A DNA stretch of 34,208 nucleotides from Dehalococcoidia bacterium LH_S1 (GTDB lineage Bacteria; Chloroflexota; Dehalococcoidia; SZUA-161; SpSt-899). Positions within the stretch are counted from its first letter, which is position 1. Each line of letters starts with the position of its first letter. Made by a program: the position numbers and the translations under genes. Shown piece after piece: positions 9,648 to 20,362 of this stretch. The notes below the pieces were generated by a model that saw only the letters and a list, made by a program, of their open reading frames with translations, did not search any database and was not told the DNA's origin. The stretch spans positions 1-34,208 of the forward strand of contig JAGXOF010000003.1 in the NCBI GenBank assembly GCA_023660035.1. Reading direction: 5' to 3'.

Positions 9648-9961
9648 TGAGGAAGATTCGCAAGAACGACGAAGTGATGGTGATCTCAGGCAAGTATCGC
9701 GGGAGAAAGGCGAAAGTGCAGCGGGCTTTTCCCGACAGGGATTATGTGATTGTGGAAGGGGTCAACATGGTCAAAAGGCACATGAAGTCTACCCAGCAAG
9801 TGAGACAAGCGGGCATTGTGGAAAAAGAGGCTCCTATCCATGTCTCGGATGTGAAGCTTGTATGTAAGAAATGTAATCAGCCTACTCGAGTGGGGTTTAC
9901 TTATCTCGAGGATGGAAGCAAAGTCCGTGTATGCAGGAAGTGCCAAGAGGTGATTGATTAA
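9647..9961 (+). CDS. rplX: 50S ribosomal protein L24 with a CxxC...CxxC C-terminal zinc-ribbon-like segment
   Basis: [23 protein letters not shown]...[12 protein letters not shown]...[11 protein letters not shown]...CRKCQ; ATG at 9647 preferred over GTG at 9644. Confidence 0.96.
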   Translation: MRKIRKNDEVMVISGKYRGRKAKVQRAFPDRDYVIVEGVNMVKRHMKSTQQVRQAGIVEKEAPIHVSDVKLVCKKCNQPTRVGFTYLEDGSKVRVCRKCQEVID

Positions 9962-10503
9962 TGGCTGTCCCGAGACTTAAGAAAAGGTACGAAGAGGAAA
10001 TAGTGCCCCAGATGATGGAGGAGCGAGGGTATCAGAACTCTATGGGGGTACCCAAGCTTGAGAAGGTAGTTCTTAATATAGGTTTGGGTGAAGCTATTGA
10101 TAATGCTCGTGCTCTGGAGGCGGCATCAGGGGATCTTGCTACGATATCAGGGCAACGTCCGGTAGTTACCAAGGCAAAGAAGTCGATATCCAGTTTCAAG
10201 GTGCGAGAGGGGATGGTAATTGGGCTTATGGTAACGTTGCGGAAAAATAGAATGTATGATTTCTTCGACCGGATGGTAAGCACAGCTCTACCTAGGATAA
10301 GGGATTTTTCAGGGATATCCAGATATGCTTTTGACGGTCGGGGGAACTATTCCTTGGGAATAAAGGAACAGCTTATATTTCCCGAGATAAATTATGACAA
10401 GATTGATAGGGTTCGAGGGTTGCAGGTGTCTATTGTAACTACAGCAGGGGACGATGATGAGTCTAGGCGACTCTTGGAGCTTATGGGAATGCCATTCGCT
10501 TAG
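9961..10503 (+). CDS. rplE: 50S ribosomal protein L5
   Basis: [17 protein letters not shown]...[30 protein letters not shown]. Confidence 0.97.
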   Translation: MAVPRLKKRYEEEIVPQMMEERGYQNSMGVPKLEKVVLNIGLGEAIDNARALEAASGDLATISGQRPVVTKAKKSISSFKVREGMVIGLMVTLRKNRMYDFFDRMVSTALPRIRDFSGISRYAFDGRGNYSLGIKEQLIFPEINYDKIDRVRGLQVSIVTTAGDDDESRRLLELMGMPFA

Positions 10504-10515
10504 GAAGGAGTAAAC

Positions 10516-10701
10516 GTGGCCAAGACTTCTCAGATTATGAAATCTCAAAAGACTCAAAAGTATAAGGTAAGACACAGGAATCGTTGTAAGCTTTGCGGCA
10601 GACCTAGGGGGTATATCCGCGAGTTTGGACTGTGTCGCATATGCTTCCGGAAGTTAGCCAATGAGGGACAACTGCCCGGGATTCGGAAGTCTAGCTGGTA
10701 A
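10516..10701 (+). CDS. rpsN: 30S ribosomal protein S14, zinc-binding type (GTG start)
   Basis: [47 protein letters not shown]. Confidence 0.97.
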   Translation: MAKTSQIMKSQKTQKYKVRHRNRCKLCGRPRGYIREFGLCRICFRKLANEGQLPGIRKSSW

Positions 10702-10713
10702 GGGGGGAAACGC

Positions 10714-11106
10714 ATGGATGTAATAGGAGATATGCTAACCAGGATAAGGAATGCCAATATGGTCAGGCACAAGTCCGTGCAGATTCCTGCTTCGAGGCTC
10801 AGAACGGCCGTTGCTAAGGTCCTTAAGAATGAGGGATATATAAATGACTATGAGATACTCAAGGGCGAAACTCCACAAAGAGTAATGAAAATATATCTCA
10901 AGTATGTTGATAATAAGGAAGCCGTAGTGTCGGGACTTGAACGGGTAAGCAGACCTGGCTGCAGGGTGTATGCTGGAAAGGAAGAAGTCCCCAGGGTGTA
11001 TAGAGGATTAGGGATCGCAATATTGTCAACTACCCAAGGGATAATGACCGGCCAGGAGGGGCGGCGGCGTGGTATAGGTGGTGAGGTTTTGTGTAAGGTT
11101 TGGTAG
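10714..11106 (+). CDS. rpsH: 30S ribosomal protein S8
   Basis: MDVIGDMLTRIRNANMVRH...GIAILSTTQGIMTGQEGRRRGIGGEVLCKVW. Confidence 0.97.
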   Translation: MDVIGDMLTRIRNANMVRHKSVQIPASRLRTAVAKVLKNEGYINDYEILKGETPQRVMKIYLKYVDNKEAVVSGLERVSRPGCRVYAGKEEVPRVYRGLGIAILSTTQGIMTGQEGRRRGIGGEVLCKVW

Positions 11107-11154
11107 TAAGTCGAGAGCAGTGTATACACTGCTTTGTATGAGGGTATAGTCAAT

Positions 11155-11706
11155 ATGTCAAAACCGTGGGTAAAAACAATACCTGTTCCAGAGAATGTCA
11201 AGGTAGATATCAAAGGGAATGAAGTGGCTGTGACAGGTCCTAAGGGGACTTTGAGCTATTCTTTCCATACGGATATGTCTGTTAACCTAAGTGATGGGAC
11301 CGTCACAGTGTCGAGACCTACTGACAGCAAGGAGCATCGCACCTTGCTCGGAGTTACTGGTACGCTTATCGCTAATATAGTTCATGGCGTACATGAGGGG
11401 TTCCAAAAGCGGTTGCAGGTTGTAGGAGTCGGGTACCGAGCACAGGCATCAGAGGGTGAACTGATGCTCCGTGTAGGATATGCACAACCGGTTGAGATCA
11501 CACCTCCTCAGGGTGTCTCTGTCACTGTTGAAGAGAACAATGTGATAGTTGTCTCTGGCATTGATAAGGAGCTTGTAGGAGGAGTAGCGGCTAAGATCAG
11601 GGAAGTCAGACCACCTGATGCGTATAAGGGAAAGGGTATCAGGTATGCAGACGAGGAGTTGCATCTTAAACCAGGGAAAGCAGGTAAGATACGAGCCAAA
11701 GGCTAA
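11155..11706 (+). CDS. rplF: 50S ribosomal protein L6
   Basis: [32 protein letters not shown]...[16 protein letters not shown] at 11155 preferred over the ORF-track start 11134. Confidence 0.96.
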   Translation: MSKPWVKTIPVPENVKVDIKGNEVAVTGPKGTLSYSFHTDMSVNLSDGTVTVSRPTDSKEHRTLLGVTGTLIANIVHGVHEGFQKRLQVVGVGYRAQASEGELMLRVGYAQPVEITPPQGVSVTVEENNVIVVSGIDKELVGGVAAKIREVRPPDAYKGKGIRYADEELHLKPGKAGKIRAKG

Positions 11707-12044
11707 TGGCGAGGAAAAGGAACAGGGAAACGAAGGCAAGACGCGCAGTTGGCACGGCTAATAGGCCACGCCTTTGCGTCTTTCGTAGCCTGAGATATAT
11801 TTATGGTCAGGTGATCGATGACACCACAGGTCATACCCTTGTGTCAGCTTGTTCGTTTGATCTCAATGGGAATGCATCTGGTTCATCCAAGACTGAGCAG
11901 GCAAAGCAGGTTGGTGATTTGTTGGGTAAAAGGGCTCTGGCGAAAGGAGTTCAACAGGTTGCCTTTGACAGGAGGAGATATAAATACCATGGTCGGGTCA
12001 AGGCACTTGCCGACGGAGCAAGAGAAGCTGGACTGAATTTCTGA
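11706..12044 (+). CDS. rplR: 50S ribosomal protein L18
   Basis: [20 protein letters not shown]...[28 protein letters not shown]. Confidence 0.96.
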   Translation: MARKRNRETKARRAVGTANRPRLCVFRSLRYIYGQVIDDTTGHTLVSACSFDLNGNASGSSKTEQAKQVGDLLGKRALAKGVQQVAFDRRRYKYHGRVKALADGAREAGLNF

Positions 12045-12054
12045 GGTTTTATAT

Positions 12055-12600
12055 ATGAAGGAAAAGGTTAATCCAGAAGAGCTGAATCTCGCAGAAAATT
12101 TGGTTTATATAAGGCGGGTTGCGAAAACGACAACTGGCGGCAGGAGGCTTGCCTTCAGCGCCCTTATGGTGGTTGGTGATAATGAAGGGCATGTGGGGTT
12201 TGGGCTTGGTAAAGGGAAGGAGATACCGGTTGCTATTAGTAAAGGGACCGCCAGGGCCAAGAAAAACCTCATACGCCTTCCCATGAAGGGGGGTACTATT
12301 ACCCATGAAATAAAGGCTAAGTTCGGAGCTGCTGAGGTTTTTCTCAAGCCCGCTTCTCCAGGAACGGGTGTGATGGCAGGAAGAGCTGTTAGATCTGTGG
12401 TTGAAGCGGCTGGAATAAGGGATATTTTAACGAAGTCCATGGGTAGTTCCAACTCTGTTAATGTGGTGCAGGCGACTCTGAGAGCCTTGAGTTTGCTTAA
12501 AGATCCCCAGGAGGAATTTGTCAAGAGAGGCAAAGTAGCACCCAAATCGGGTGAAGAAAGTAAGTCAGAGGAAAACGTTGAGGAGAGTGAGCAACAGTGA
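12055..12600 (+). CDS. rpsE: 30S ribosomal protein S5
   Basis: VVGDNEGHVGFGLGKGKEIPVAISKGTARAKKNL...DILTKSMGSSNSVNVVQATLRAL. Confidence 0.97.
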   Translation: MKEKVNPEELNLAENLVYIRRVAKTTTGGRRLAFSALMVVGDNEGHVGFGLGKGKEIPVAISKGTARAKKNLIRLPMKGGTITHEIKAKFGAAEVFLKPASPGTGVMAGRAVRSVVEAAGIRDILTKSMGSSNSVNVVQATLRALSLLKDPQEEFVKRGKVAPKSGEESKSEENVEESEQQ

Positions 12601-13043
12601 GGCAAAATGGGTTAAAACCCAGTGTAGGTGCTAAGCAAAAGCGCAAGCAGGTGGGGCGTGGAGTAGGAACCGGGCATGGAACTTATTCTTGTTGTGGCAT
12701 AAAAGGCCAGAACGCTCGCTCTGGTGGCGGTGTGCACCCCCTCTTCGATGGCAAGGCGGACAGTCTGATAAAGTGTCTCCCGAAGAAACGAGGCTTTAAT
12801 AATCCCTTCAGGGTAGATTATAATGCTGTCAATCTTGAGTCTCTTAAAGCCTTTCCTGAGGGAAGCGAGATTACACCAGAGAAGCTGATATCAACAGGTA
12901 TTGTTAAGAGAAAGAGCAAGCCAGTGAAGGTGTTGGGAGAGGGCGATATAGACAGGCAGCTGGTGGTGAAGGCACATAGGTTCTCATGTGTGGCGAGGGA
13001 GAAAATAGAAGCTGCAGGAGGAACAGTAGAGGTGATCCGCTGA
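12597..13043 (+). CDS. rplO: 50S ribosomal protein L15 (GTG start, GTGA overlap with rpsE stop)
   Basis: LKPSVGAKQKRKQVGRGVGTGHGTYSCCGIKGQNARSGG; C-terminal EKIEAAGGTVEVI. Confidence 0.93.
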   Translation: MRQNGLKPSVGAKQKRKQVGRGVGTGHGTYSCCGIKGQNARSGGGVHPLFDGKADSLIKCLPKKRGFNNPFRVDYNAVNLESLKAFPEGSEITPEKLISTGIVKRKSKPVKVLGEGDIDRQLVVKAHRFSCVAREKIEAAGGTVEVIR

Positions 13044-14407
13044 TGCAGCGAACTGCAAAACAGGGTGCAATGCCCAAACTCATGCAGGCGGTCATTGATT
13101 CCCTCCATCACCCTGACCTCAGGCGGAAGCTGTTCATCACTTTTGGCATCCTCGTAATATTCCGTTTTATGGCCCAAATCCCCGTTCCGGGGGTTGATCT
13201 TCAGGCACTTGAGCAGCTTTTTGAGCAGAATCAGCTCTTGGGCATGCTGGACCTGTTTAGCGGCGGTGCTATGCGCAGATTGAGCATAGTTGCCATGGGG
13301 GTTTATCCTTACATAACGTCCACAATTATAATGCAATTGCTTGTGCCAGTTGTCCCCAAGTTGCAGGCGATAGCGAGTGAAGGTGATGAGGGCACGCAGA
13401 AGATCAATCAATATACATACTGGCTTACCGTGCCTTTGGCTATGCTTCAGGGATATGGGCAATTGGTTCTATTTAGCCGGCCTATGTCAGGTATGTCACA
13501 ACCAGCTATCAGTGGCGTGGGGTTGTCCGGGGAAAACTTGCTTCCTACTGTCTCGATGATATTGTGTTTGACGGCGGGCACGATGTTCCTGGTATGGCTG
13601 GGAGACCGGATCACTGAGCATGGCATTGGCAACGGCATCTCAATAATTATATTTGGCGGGATTGTAGCAGTAATGCCAACGAATATAGGGCAAAGCTATC
13701 TGACTGTAGGGGTTGGAGGGTTGCTAAAACTGCTAATACTGCTTATAGCAATCGCATTCTTTATAGTATATGTAAATGAGGGAGCTCGGCGCATTCCCGT
13801 TCAATATTCGAGAAGCATCTTTCGGGGCGGAAGAGTGTATCGGCAAAGCGGTGGGACCCATATCCCGCTTCGAGTGAATTCGGCTGGGATGATCCCGCTA
13901 ATATTTGCTATGGCGATAATGATTTTCCCGGGGACAGTAGCCAGTTATTTTATGAGTCAGTCGGGGGATCCTAATATAGCGAATTTTATTTACAACCTTT
14001 TCGACTCCGGAGGCAATTACTGGTGGTTCTATTGGGGAGCTTACTTCTGGCTCGTCGTTGGATTTACTTTCTTCTACACAATGACCATCTTTCAGCAACA
14101 GAATATACCTGAGACTCTGCAAAAGCAGGGAGGTTTCATACCAGGCATTCGTCCGGGAAAGCCGACTTCCGGGTATCTTAATGCTGTGAATACCCGTATT
14201 ACCTGGGGAGGGGCAATCTTCCTTGGATTGGTTGCTGTAATGCCTCTATTGGGTGGAGTTCTCGTTGGTGCCTCGGTGGCCAATGCACAGAACCTGATGA
14301 TCCTCAGCAGCGCGGGAATGCTGATTGTGGTGGGAGTGGTTCTGGATACCATGAGGCAGATGGAGGCACAACTCTTGATGCGTCATTATGAAGGATTTAT
14401 TAAGTAA
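13043..14407 (+). CDS. secY: Preprotein translocase subunit SecY
   Basis: FITFGILVIFRFMAQIPVPGVD...GGAMRRLSIVAMGVYPYITSTIIMQLL...EHGIGNGISIIIFGGI; ATG at 13043. Confidence 0.97.
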   Translation: MQRTAKQGAMPKLMQAVIDSLHHPDLRRKLFITFGILVIFRFMAQIPVPGVDLQALEQLFEQNQLLGMLDLFSGGAMRRLSIVAMGVYPYITSTIIMQLLVPVVPKLQAIASEGDEGTQKINQYTYWLTVPLAMLQGYGQLVLFSRPMSGMSQPAISGVGLSGENLLPTVSMILCLTAGTMFLVWLGDRITEHGIGNGISIIIFGGIVAVMPTNIGQSYLTVGVGGLLKLLILLIAIAFFIVYVNEGARRIPVQYSRSIFRGGRVYRQSGGTHIPLRVNSAGMIPLIFAMAIMIFPGTVASYFMSQSGDPNIANFIYNLFDSGGNYWWFYWGAYFWLVVGFTFFYTMTIFQQQNIPETLQKQGGFIPGIRPGKPTSGYLNAVNTRITWGGAIFLGLVAVMPLLGGVLVGASVANAQNLMILSSAGMLIVVGVVLDTMRQMEAQLLMRHYEGFIK

Positions 14408-14417
14408 GAGGTAGTAA

Positions 14418-15059
14418 ATGAATATAATACTGTTAGGTGCACCGGGTGCAGGTAAGGGAACGCAAGCTGTGGTTTTATCACAAAAGTTATCCCTAGCACA
14501 TATCGCATCGGGGGATTTGTTCAGGCAGGCGCAGAATAGCGGGACTGAATTAGGGAATACAGCTAAGTCCTACATGGAGAAGGGCCTTCTTGTGCCTGAT
14601 GAAATAACAGTTAAAATGGTATTGGAGCGAATTTCTGAGCCTGATTGCGCCAATGGGTTTATCCTGGATGGTTTCCCGAGGAACCTCGAACAGGCCAAAG
14701 CTTTAGAGAAAGTTCTGAATGACAAAGGCCAGGGTATTGATAAGGTAGTCTACATAAAGGTGCCCGAGGAAGAGCTTGTGAGGCGCCTTGCGGGACGCCG
14801 GATTTGTCGGAATTGCCAAACTCCTTATCATGTAACTGATATGCCTCCGAAGGTGGAGGGGAAGTGTGATCGGTGTGGTGGAGAGCTTTATCAGAGGCCT
14901 GATGATAAGGAAGAGACGGTGCGCAGCCGGATAAAAGTCTATTCCGAGGAGACAGCTCCCTTGGTTGATTACTATAGGAAAGCCGGGAAATTGCTGGAGG
15001 TAGATGGTGCACAGGGGGCGAAGAAGGTAACTAACGAATTAGTAGATGCTTTAACATAG
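14418..15059 (+). CDS. adk: Adenylate kinase with Cys4-type lid
   Basis: MNIILLGAPGAGKGTQA...FILDGFPRNLEQAKAL...GRRICRNCQTPYH...CDRCGGELYQRPDD. Confidence 0.97.
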   Translation: MNIILLGAPGAGKGTQAVVLSQKLSLAHIASGDLFRQAQNSGTELGNTAKSYMEKGLLVPDEITVKMVLERISEPDCANGFILDGFPRNLEQAKALEKVLNDKGQGIDKVVYIKVPEEELVRRLAGRRICRNCQTPYHVTDMPPKVEGKCDRCGGELYQRPDDKEETVRSRIKVYSEETAPLVDYYRKAGKLLEVDGAQGAKKVTNELVDALT

Positions 15060-15068
15060 GAGAGTGAC

Positions 15069-15818
15069 ATGGGGATTATTGTTAAGTCACCACGTGAATT
15101 GGAGGGGATGAGGAAAGCCGGAAAGATCACGGCAGCTATCCTTGATACTTTAAGAAGTGAGGTAAGGCCGGGTATAACCACAAGTATGTTGGATGATGTC
15201 GCTGTTAGGGAATTGGAACGGCATGGTGCTGTCTCTTCTTTTAAAGGATATAGGGGGTACCCTAATTCTGTTTGTGCTTCTATAAATGAGCAGCTTGTTC
15301 ACGGTATCCCTGGCGAGCGGAAGTTGAAAGAAGGGGATATAATAAGTATAGACTTTGCTTCAGTTTATGAAGGCTTTCACGGCGACGCAGCGTTCACAGT
15401 GGGGGTAGGAGAGATAAGTGCTGAGGCAGAACGGCTGCTTGCCACGACTGAGGGAGCTTTGAAAGCTGGCATATCAGCGGCACGTGAAGGGGCGCATTTG
15501 GGAGATATTTCCGCTGCCATCCAGGAGTATGGGGAAAGTCGAGAATTCTCTGTGGTTCGGGAATATGTGGGACACGGGATAGGAAGAGAGATGCACGAGG
15601 ACCCGCAGATTCCAAATTTCGGTAGTCCTGGGCAGGGCCCAGTGCTAAAGAGGGGGATGACCATGGCCTTGGAACCTATGGTAAATGCCGGGGGGTGGCG
15701 GACAAAGGTGCTCCCTGACCAGTGGACTGTGGTTACGGCTGACGGTAGTCTTTCAGCTCATTTTGAGAATAGTATCGCTATTGCCGGTGATCAGGCGGAG
15801 ATATTAACCCTCTTGTAA
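15069..15818 (+). CDS. map: Type I methionine aminopeptidase
   Basis: IIVKSPRELEGMRKAGKI...NEQLVHGIPGERKLKEGDIISIDFASVYEGFHGDAA...YVGHGIGREMHEDPQIPNF. Confidence 0.97.
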   Translation: MGIIVKSPRELEGMRKAGKITAAILDTLRSEVRPGITTSMLDDVAVRELERHGAVSSFKGYRGYPNSVCASINEQLVHGIPGERKLKEGDIISIDFASVYEGFHGDAAFTVGVGEISAEAERLLATTEGALKAGISAAREGAHLGDISAAIQEYGESREFSVVREYVGHGIGREMHEDPQIPNFGSPGQGPVLKRGMTMALEPMVNAGGWRTKVLPDQWTVVTADGSLSAHFENSIAIAGDQAEILTLL

Positions 15819-15880
15819 GCGGGGGCAGCTTCAGAGCTTAGAAGAGGTTAAGGACTGAAAGCTTATTATTAGGGAGGTTG

Positions 15881-16096
15881 ATGGCAAAAAAAGAAGCCAT
15901 TGAGGTAGAGGGAACGGTTGTAGAGCCGTTGCCCAATGGCATGTTTAGGGTGGAATTACCTAACGGACATATAGTGCTTGCTCATGCTTCGGGCAAGATG
16001 CGAAGATATTTTATAAAGGTTGTTCGAGGTGATAGGGTCTTGGTGGAGCTTTCACCGTACGATTTGTCGCGTGGAAGGGTGACTTATCGGCTTTAG
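15881..16096 (+). CDS. infA: Translation initiation factor IF-1
   Basis: [69 protein letters not shown]. Confidence 0.96.
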   Translation: MAKKEAIEVEGTVVEPLPNGMFRVELPNGHIVLAHASGKMRRYFIKVVRGDRVLVELSPYDLSRGRVTYRL

Positions 16097-16120
16097 TATA
16101 GAGGGGTTAGGTGATATAAT

Positions 16121-16234
16121 ATGAAAGTCAGAGCATCAGTTAAACCAAGGTGCAATAAGTGCAAAGTGGTAAAACGTAAGGGAGTACTTAGGGTCATTTG
16201 CTCCAATCGCAGGCATAATCAGAGGCAGGGCTAG
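16121..16234 (+). CDS. rpmJ: 50S ribosomal protein L36 (not in the supplied ORF track)
   Basis: Manual translation [37 protein letters not shown]. Confidence 0.96.
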   Translation: MKVRASVKPRCNKCKVVKRKGVLRVICSNRRHNQRQG

Positions 16235-16277
16235 GAGAGTATGATGGCTAAATTCATTATCTTAAGGAGTAAACAAA

Positions 16278-16667
16278 ATGCCACGCGTTGCAGGCGCTGA
16301 TATTCCAGCAAACAAACATGTGGAAATAGCTCTCCGGTATATCTATGGGGTTGGTCCCACCCTGAGCAAACAGGTGGTGGAAAAGGCCGGCATCGATCCA
16401 ACGATAAGGGGGAAGGATCTTGATGATAATGATCTGGATCGCATCCGTGAGGTAATTGATAAAGACTATAAGGTTGAAGGTGACTTGAGGAAGGAGATCA
16501 ATTTCAACCTCAAGCGCCTTGTTGAGATAGGGAGCTACCGTGGTGTACGCTATCGGCGAGGGTTGCCCGTGCATGGACAAAGAACCAAGACTAATGCCCG
16601 GACGAAACGTGGTCCGCGCAAGACCGTGGCTGGAAGAGGCCGCCGTGGTGGTTCCGGTAAGAAGTAG
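16278..16667 (+). CDS. rpsM: 30S ribosomal protein S13
   Basis: [32 protein letters not shown]...[35 protein letters not shown]. Confidence 0.97.
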   Translation: MPRVAGADIPANKHVEIALRYIYGVGPTLSKQVVEKAGIDPTIRGKDLDDNDLDRIREVIDKDYKVEGDLRKEINFNLKRLVEIGSYRGVRYRRGLPVHGQRTKTNARTKRGPRKTVAGRGRRGGSGKK

Positions 16668-16718
16668 CACAGGCGTTCATCTTTTATCACTAACCGGGTG
16701 TTTCTTAAGGAGGAGATT

Positions 16719-17117
16719 GTGTCGCCAAAGAGAAAAGGAACTGCAGGTATCAAAAGACGTGAGCGTAAAGGTATAGCGAAGGGTTGTGCTTATATACAGT
16801 CTACCTTTAACAATACAATCATTACGCTGACTGATGACAATGGAAATGTTATAACCTCTGGCAGTGCCGGGACAGTGGGATTTAAAGGAACCCGCAAGGG
16901 GACTGCTTTCGCTGCTCAAAGGGCTGCTTCCGAGGTGGCTCGTCGTGGTGCTGAGCATGGCTTGCAGCAGGTCGATGTTTATATAAAGGGCCCTGGCAGC
17001 GGGCGGGAAGCCGCGATTCGGACCCTGCAGTCCAGTGGTCTTAACATTGCAAGCATAAAGGACATCACCCCTACGCCGCATAATGGGTGTCGTCCACGGA
17101 AAAGGAGGCGGGTATAA
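16719..17117 (+). CDS. rpsK: 30S ribosomal protein S11 (GTG start after AGGAGGAG)
   Basis: [22 protein letters not shown]...[17 protein letters not shown]...[18 protein letters not shown]. Confidence 0.96.
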   Translation: MSPKRKGTAGIKRRERKGIAKGCAYIQSTFNNTIITLTDDNGNVITSGSAGTVGFKGTRKGTAFAAQRAASEVARRGAEHGLQQVDVYIKGPGSGREAAIRTLQSSGLNIASIKDITPTPHNGCRPRKRRRV

Positions 17118-17131
17118 CCCAGGGAGGGAAT

Positions 17132-17761
17132 ATGGCTCGTTACATGGGGCCTGTTTGTAGAATTTGTAGACGTCAAGGTGAGAAATTAATGCTCAAGGGG
17201 GGACGGTGTTTTACCCCTAAATGCCCCTTGGAGCGGAAGCGGTATCCGCCAGGACAAAGAGGCACTGGGCGTCCGAAGAAGATGTCCGAGTATGGTGTTC
17301 GACTTCTGGAGAAACAGAAAGCGAAGCATATCTATGGTGTACTGGAGCGCCAGATGCGGAGGCATTTTGCTCAGGCAGAGAAACTTCCTGGCCGGGCAGG
17401 GGAAAACCTGGTGACCGTGTTGGAAACCAGGTTGGATAGTGTAATTTACCGTGCTGGGTTTGTTGAGAGCCGTCGTCAAGCCAGGCAGTTGGTTCAGCAT
17501 GGATACTTTACCATCAATGGTCGCAGGACGAATATACCATCGGTTTTGGTAAAACCGGGTGATGTCATTGCATGGAAGCAGGGTAAGGACAAACGTGTTC
17601 CTTACGAATCTGCTGCCCAGAGCGTTGCTGCTAAGCATGTGCCGGCATGGTTGAGCGTCGATGATAAGTCCCTTGCAGTAAAGGTTCTGTCCCAACCGTC
17701 CAAAGAAGATATCGATGTTACTATAAATGGAAGGCTAATAGTAGAGCTTTATTCGAGGTAA
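17132..17761 (+). CDS. rpsD: 30S ribosomal protein S4, Cys4 type
   Basis: ARYMGPVCRICRRQGEKLMLKG...CPLERKRYPPGQRG...RLDSVIYRAGFVESRRQARQLVQHGYFTING; ATG 17132 follows AGGGAGGGAAT. Confidence 0.96.
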   Translation: MARYMGPVCRICRRQGEKLMLKGGRCFTPKCPLERKRYPPGQRGTGRPKKMSEYGVRLLEKQKAKHIYGVLERQMRRHFAQAEKLPGRAGENLVTVLETRLDSVIYRAGFVESRRQARQLVQHGYFTINGRRTNIPSVLVKPGDVIAWKQGKDKRVPYESAAQSVAAKHVPAWLSVDDKSLAVKVLSQPSKEDIDVTINGRLIVELYSR

Positions 17762-17766
17762 AGGTT

Positions 17767-18813
17767 GTGTTGCAGGAGGTTGAGAATTTGGCTGAGGATA
17801 TCAATCCGACAGTAAACTATGAAGTAATCTCCGAGAATCGGGGGGTTTTTGCAGTAGAGCCGCTGGGGCCCGGTTACGGAACTACCTTAGGGAATCCTCT
17901 GAGGAGGGTCCTTCTAAGCTCACTGCCGGGTGCTGCAGTGACGACAGTCAAAATAGACGGTGTTCAGCATGAATTTTCCACTATTCCTCATATGAAAGAG
18001 GATGTGTTGGAATTCCTGTTGAATGTGAAGGGAATCAGGCTGCGCTATCTCTCGGAGCGTTCTGACACACTTCACCTTGAAGCGAGTGGTGAAGGTGAGG
18101 TGTGTGCCAGGGATATAAAGCCCTCAGCCGTGTTTGAGATTATTAACCCTGATCACCATCTCGCTACCTTGGAGTCTCCTGAAGCAAAGCTTGATGTGGA
18201 GTTGACAGTTGAAATAGGAGAGGGGTATGTGATTGCCCCTTCTGCAAGTGGCCAACCCATAGGGGTTTTGCCTGTAGACGCGGTTTTTACCCCGATTCGG
18301 AATGTGAATTATAGAGTTGAGAAGACCAGGATTGGACATCGGGGAGATTATGATCGGTTAATCCTTGATGTCTCTACTGATGGCACTGTTCCTCCTGAAA
18401 AAGCCGTTGTCGAGGCTGCTCAGATACTGTCCAATCAGTTTGGTATGTTTGAGGTACTGGGTAGACCGAGGGAAGAGGAAGCCGTTGCTGGATCAGGGGA
18501 GGGTGGTGCTTTGGCAGGCGAGGCTGATATTCCCCTTGACCAGTTGGAGTTGTCTCTGAGGACTATGAATGCCCTTCGGAGGGCTGGGATCACCACTGTG
18601 GGAATGCTGATGGGAAAGAGCAAGAAGGAATTGTTGAACCTGAGCAACTTTGGGCCGAAGTCCTGGGATGAGGTTCAGGATTGTTTAGGGCAAGCTGGTT
18701 TGACTAAGGGCTCTGAAGGTGAAGCCGCAGCGGGTGAAGAGAGTGAAACCGAAGAAATGAAAGAGATGAGGCAAAAGTTGCAAGAGAAATTCCCGGTTAG
18801 GAGGGGTAAGTGA
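17767..18813 (+). CDS. rpoA: DNA-directed RNA polymerase subunit alpha
   Basis: [46 protein letters not shown]...[23 protein letters not shown]. Confidence 0.97.
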   Translation: MLQEVENLAEDINPTVNYEVISENRGVFAVEPLGPGYGTTLGNPLRRVLLSSLPGAAVTTVKIDGVQHEFSTIPHMKEDVLEFLLNVKGIRLRYLSERSDTLHLEASGEGEVCARDIKPSAVFEIINPDHHLATLESPEAKLDVELTVEIGEGYVIAPSASGQPIGVLPVDAVFTPIRNVNYRVEKTRIGHRGDYDRLILDVSTDGTVPPEKAVVEAAQILSNQFGMFEVLGRPREEEAVAGSGEGGALAGEADIPLDQLELSLRTMNALRRAGITTVGMLMGKSKKELLNLSNFGPKSWDEVQDCLGQAGLTKGSEGEAAAGEESETEEMKEMRQKLQEKFPVRRGK

Positions 18814-19169
18814 GGCATCGTGTAGCGGGGAGGAAACTCTCACGGGAAACAAGTCATCGAAGGATGTTATTTCGTAATCAGGTAACCGAGCTTTTGCGAT
18901 ACGGGAAGATTGTGACCACACAGGCGAAAGCTAAAGAGGTGCGCCCATTAGCCGAGGAGATGATAACCCTGGGTAAAGATGGCGATCTGCATTCTCGTCG
19001 CCAGGCTTCGGAATTTTTAACCGACCGTAAAGTAGTGAAGAAGCTGTTTGATGAGATTGGTCCGAAATATGGAAATCGAAATGGCGGCTACACGAGGATA
19101 TTCAAGCTCGGTAGGCGCCTGGGTGATGGTGCCCCTGTTGCTCGGTTAGAGCTAGTGGAAGGGGAATAA
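18810..19169 (+). CDS. rplQ: 50S ribosomal protein L17 (GTG start, GTGA overlap)
   Basis: [53 protein letters not shown]. Confidence 0.96.
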   Translation: MRHRVAGRKLSRETSHRRMLFRNQVTELLRYGKIVTTQAKAKEVRPLAEEMITLGKDGDLHSRRQASEFLTDRKVVKKLFDEIGPKYGNRNGGYTRIFKLGRRLGDGAPVARLELVEGE

Positions 19170-19170
19170 G

Positions 19171-19926
19171 ATTGGCAACATCGCTTTACTCCTTGAGTAT
19201 GAGGGTACGGGGTATCATGGTTTCCAGGTTCAGAATGGTGTTCCTACCATCCAGGGGGAGCTGGAAAAGGCGATATGGCAGGTCACTGGGGAGGTTGTGC
19301 GAGTTCGGGGTGCCGGCCGCACCGATGCTGGTGTCCATGCCAGGGGGCAAGTGGCCGCTTTTGAGACCGAATCCACTCTTCCTCAACATACTCTCGTGAA
19401 GGCATTGAACTTTTACTTGCCGTTGGATATAGTTGTTAGGAATGCCTGTGAAGTTAACGCAACGTTTGATCCGAGAAGAAATGCTCTTAGCCGCTGGTAT
19501 CGCTATATTATCCTGAATAGACCGACACGTTCGCCTTTGTGGCGTAAATGGGCATATTTTGTAGCAAAAGAGTTGGATATGGATGTCATGAGGAGAGCGG
19601 CCAAGTTGCTGGTGGGAGAGCATGATTTTGCGGCATTTGCAGGAACGCAAGGGTTGCCTGAGAATACAGTGTGTACGGTCTCCAGGGCGGGTATTTCTAG
19701 GCAAGGTGAATTGGTGCTGTTCGATATTGTAGCAAACGCTTTTTTGCCTCATCAGGTGCGGCATACCGTTGGATCTCTGATAAAGCTTGGGTTGGGTAAA
19801 GATAGCATCGACCATTTTTACGATCTGTTGAATTATGCTACTATAGGGGAGGTAGCAATGGCAGCTCCGCCGTGCGGCCTGTATTTGATGGAAGTAAATT
19901 ATTCTGATATAGGGTTTGAACAATGA
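19171..19926 (+). CDS. truA: tRNA pseudouridine(38-40) synthase TruA, apparent ATT start
   Basis: The frame of ORF 19297..19926 extends upstream as (I)[63 protein letters not shown]. No ATG/GTG/TTG exists between the upstream in-frame TAG (19153) and GTG 19297; ATT at 19171 sits at the family N-terminus. Confidence 0.85.
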   Translation: MGNIALLLEYEGTGYHGFQVQNGVPTIQGELEKAIWQVTGEVVRVRGAGRTDAGVHARGQVAAFETESTLPQHTLVKALNFYLPLDIVVRNACEVNATFDPRRNALSRWYRYIILNRPTRSPLWRKWAYFVAKELDMDVMRRAAKLLVGEHDFAAFAGTQGLPENTVCTVSRAGISRQGELVLFDIVANAFLPHQVRHTVGSLIKLGLGKDSIDHFYDLLNYATIGEVAMAAPPCGLYLMEVNYSDIGFEQ

Positions 19927-20360
19927 AAACATACAGTACAAAAGCAGCGGATATTAAACGTGAGTGGCATGTTATTGATGCATCGGATAAGGTATTAGGG
20001 CGGCTGGCAACCGAGGTTGCTACCCTCCTTCGAGGGAAGCACAAAGCTATGTATGTTCCGCACCTTGATACAGGGGATTACGTTGTGGTAGTTAATGCAG
20101 CTAAAGTGCGTGTAACGGGCAACAAGGCAGAGAAAAAAATGTACTACTGGCATACAGGGTACCCCGGAGGAATCAAGTCTGTGCCATTTGAGGAAATGGT
20201 GGAAACATATCCGTCCAGGGTTATAACCCACGCGGTAAATGGCATGCTCCCTAAGAATAGATTGGGCCGGTCGATGTTGCAAAAGTTAAAGGTTTATGAG
20301 GGGCCAACTCACCCACATGAGGCCCAATTGGGATCTGGAAGCAAGGTTGAGGAGGGTTAA
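19923..20360 (+). CDS. rplM: 50S ribosomal protein L13
   Basis: [40 protein letters not shown]...[30 protein letters not shown]. Confidence 0.97.
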   Translation: MKTYSTKAADIKREWHVIDASDKVLGRLATEVATLLRGKHKAMYVPHLDTGDYVVVVNAAKVRVTGNKAEKKMYYWHTGYPGGIKSVPFEEMVETYPSRVITHAVNGMLPKNRLGRSMLQKLKVYEGPTHPHEAQLGSGSKVEEG

Positions 20361-20362
20361 CT

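Noticed and set aside
5692-13462. Many antisense ORFs of 60-210 aa through the ribosomal operon
   Set aside because: They lie opposite confidently identified r-protein genes and show no family motifs.
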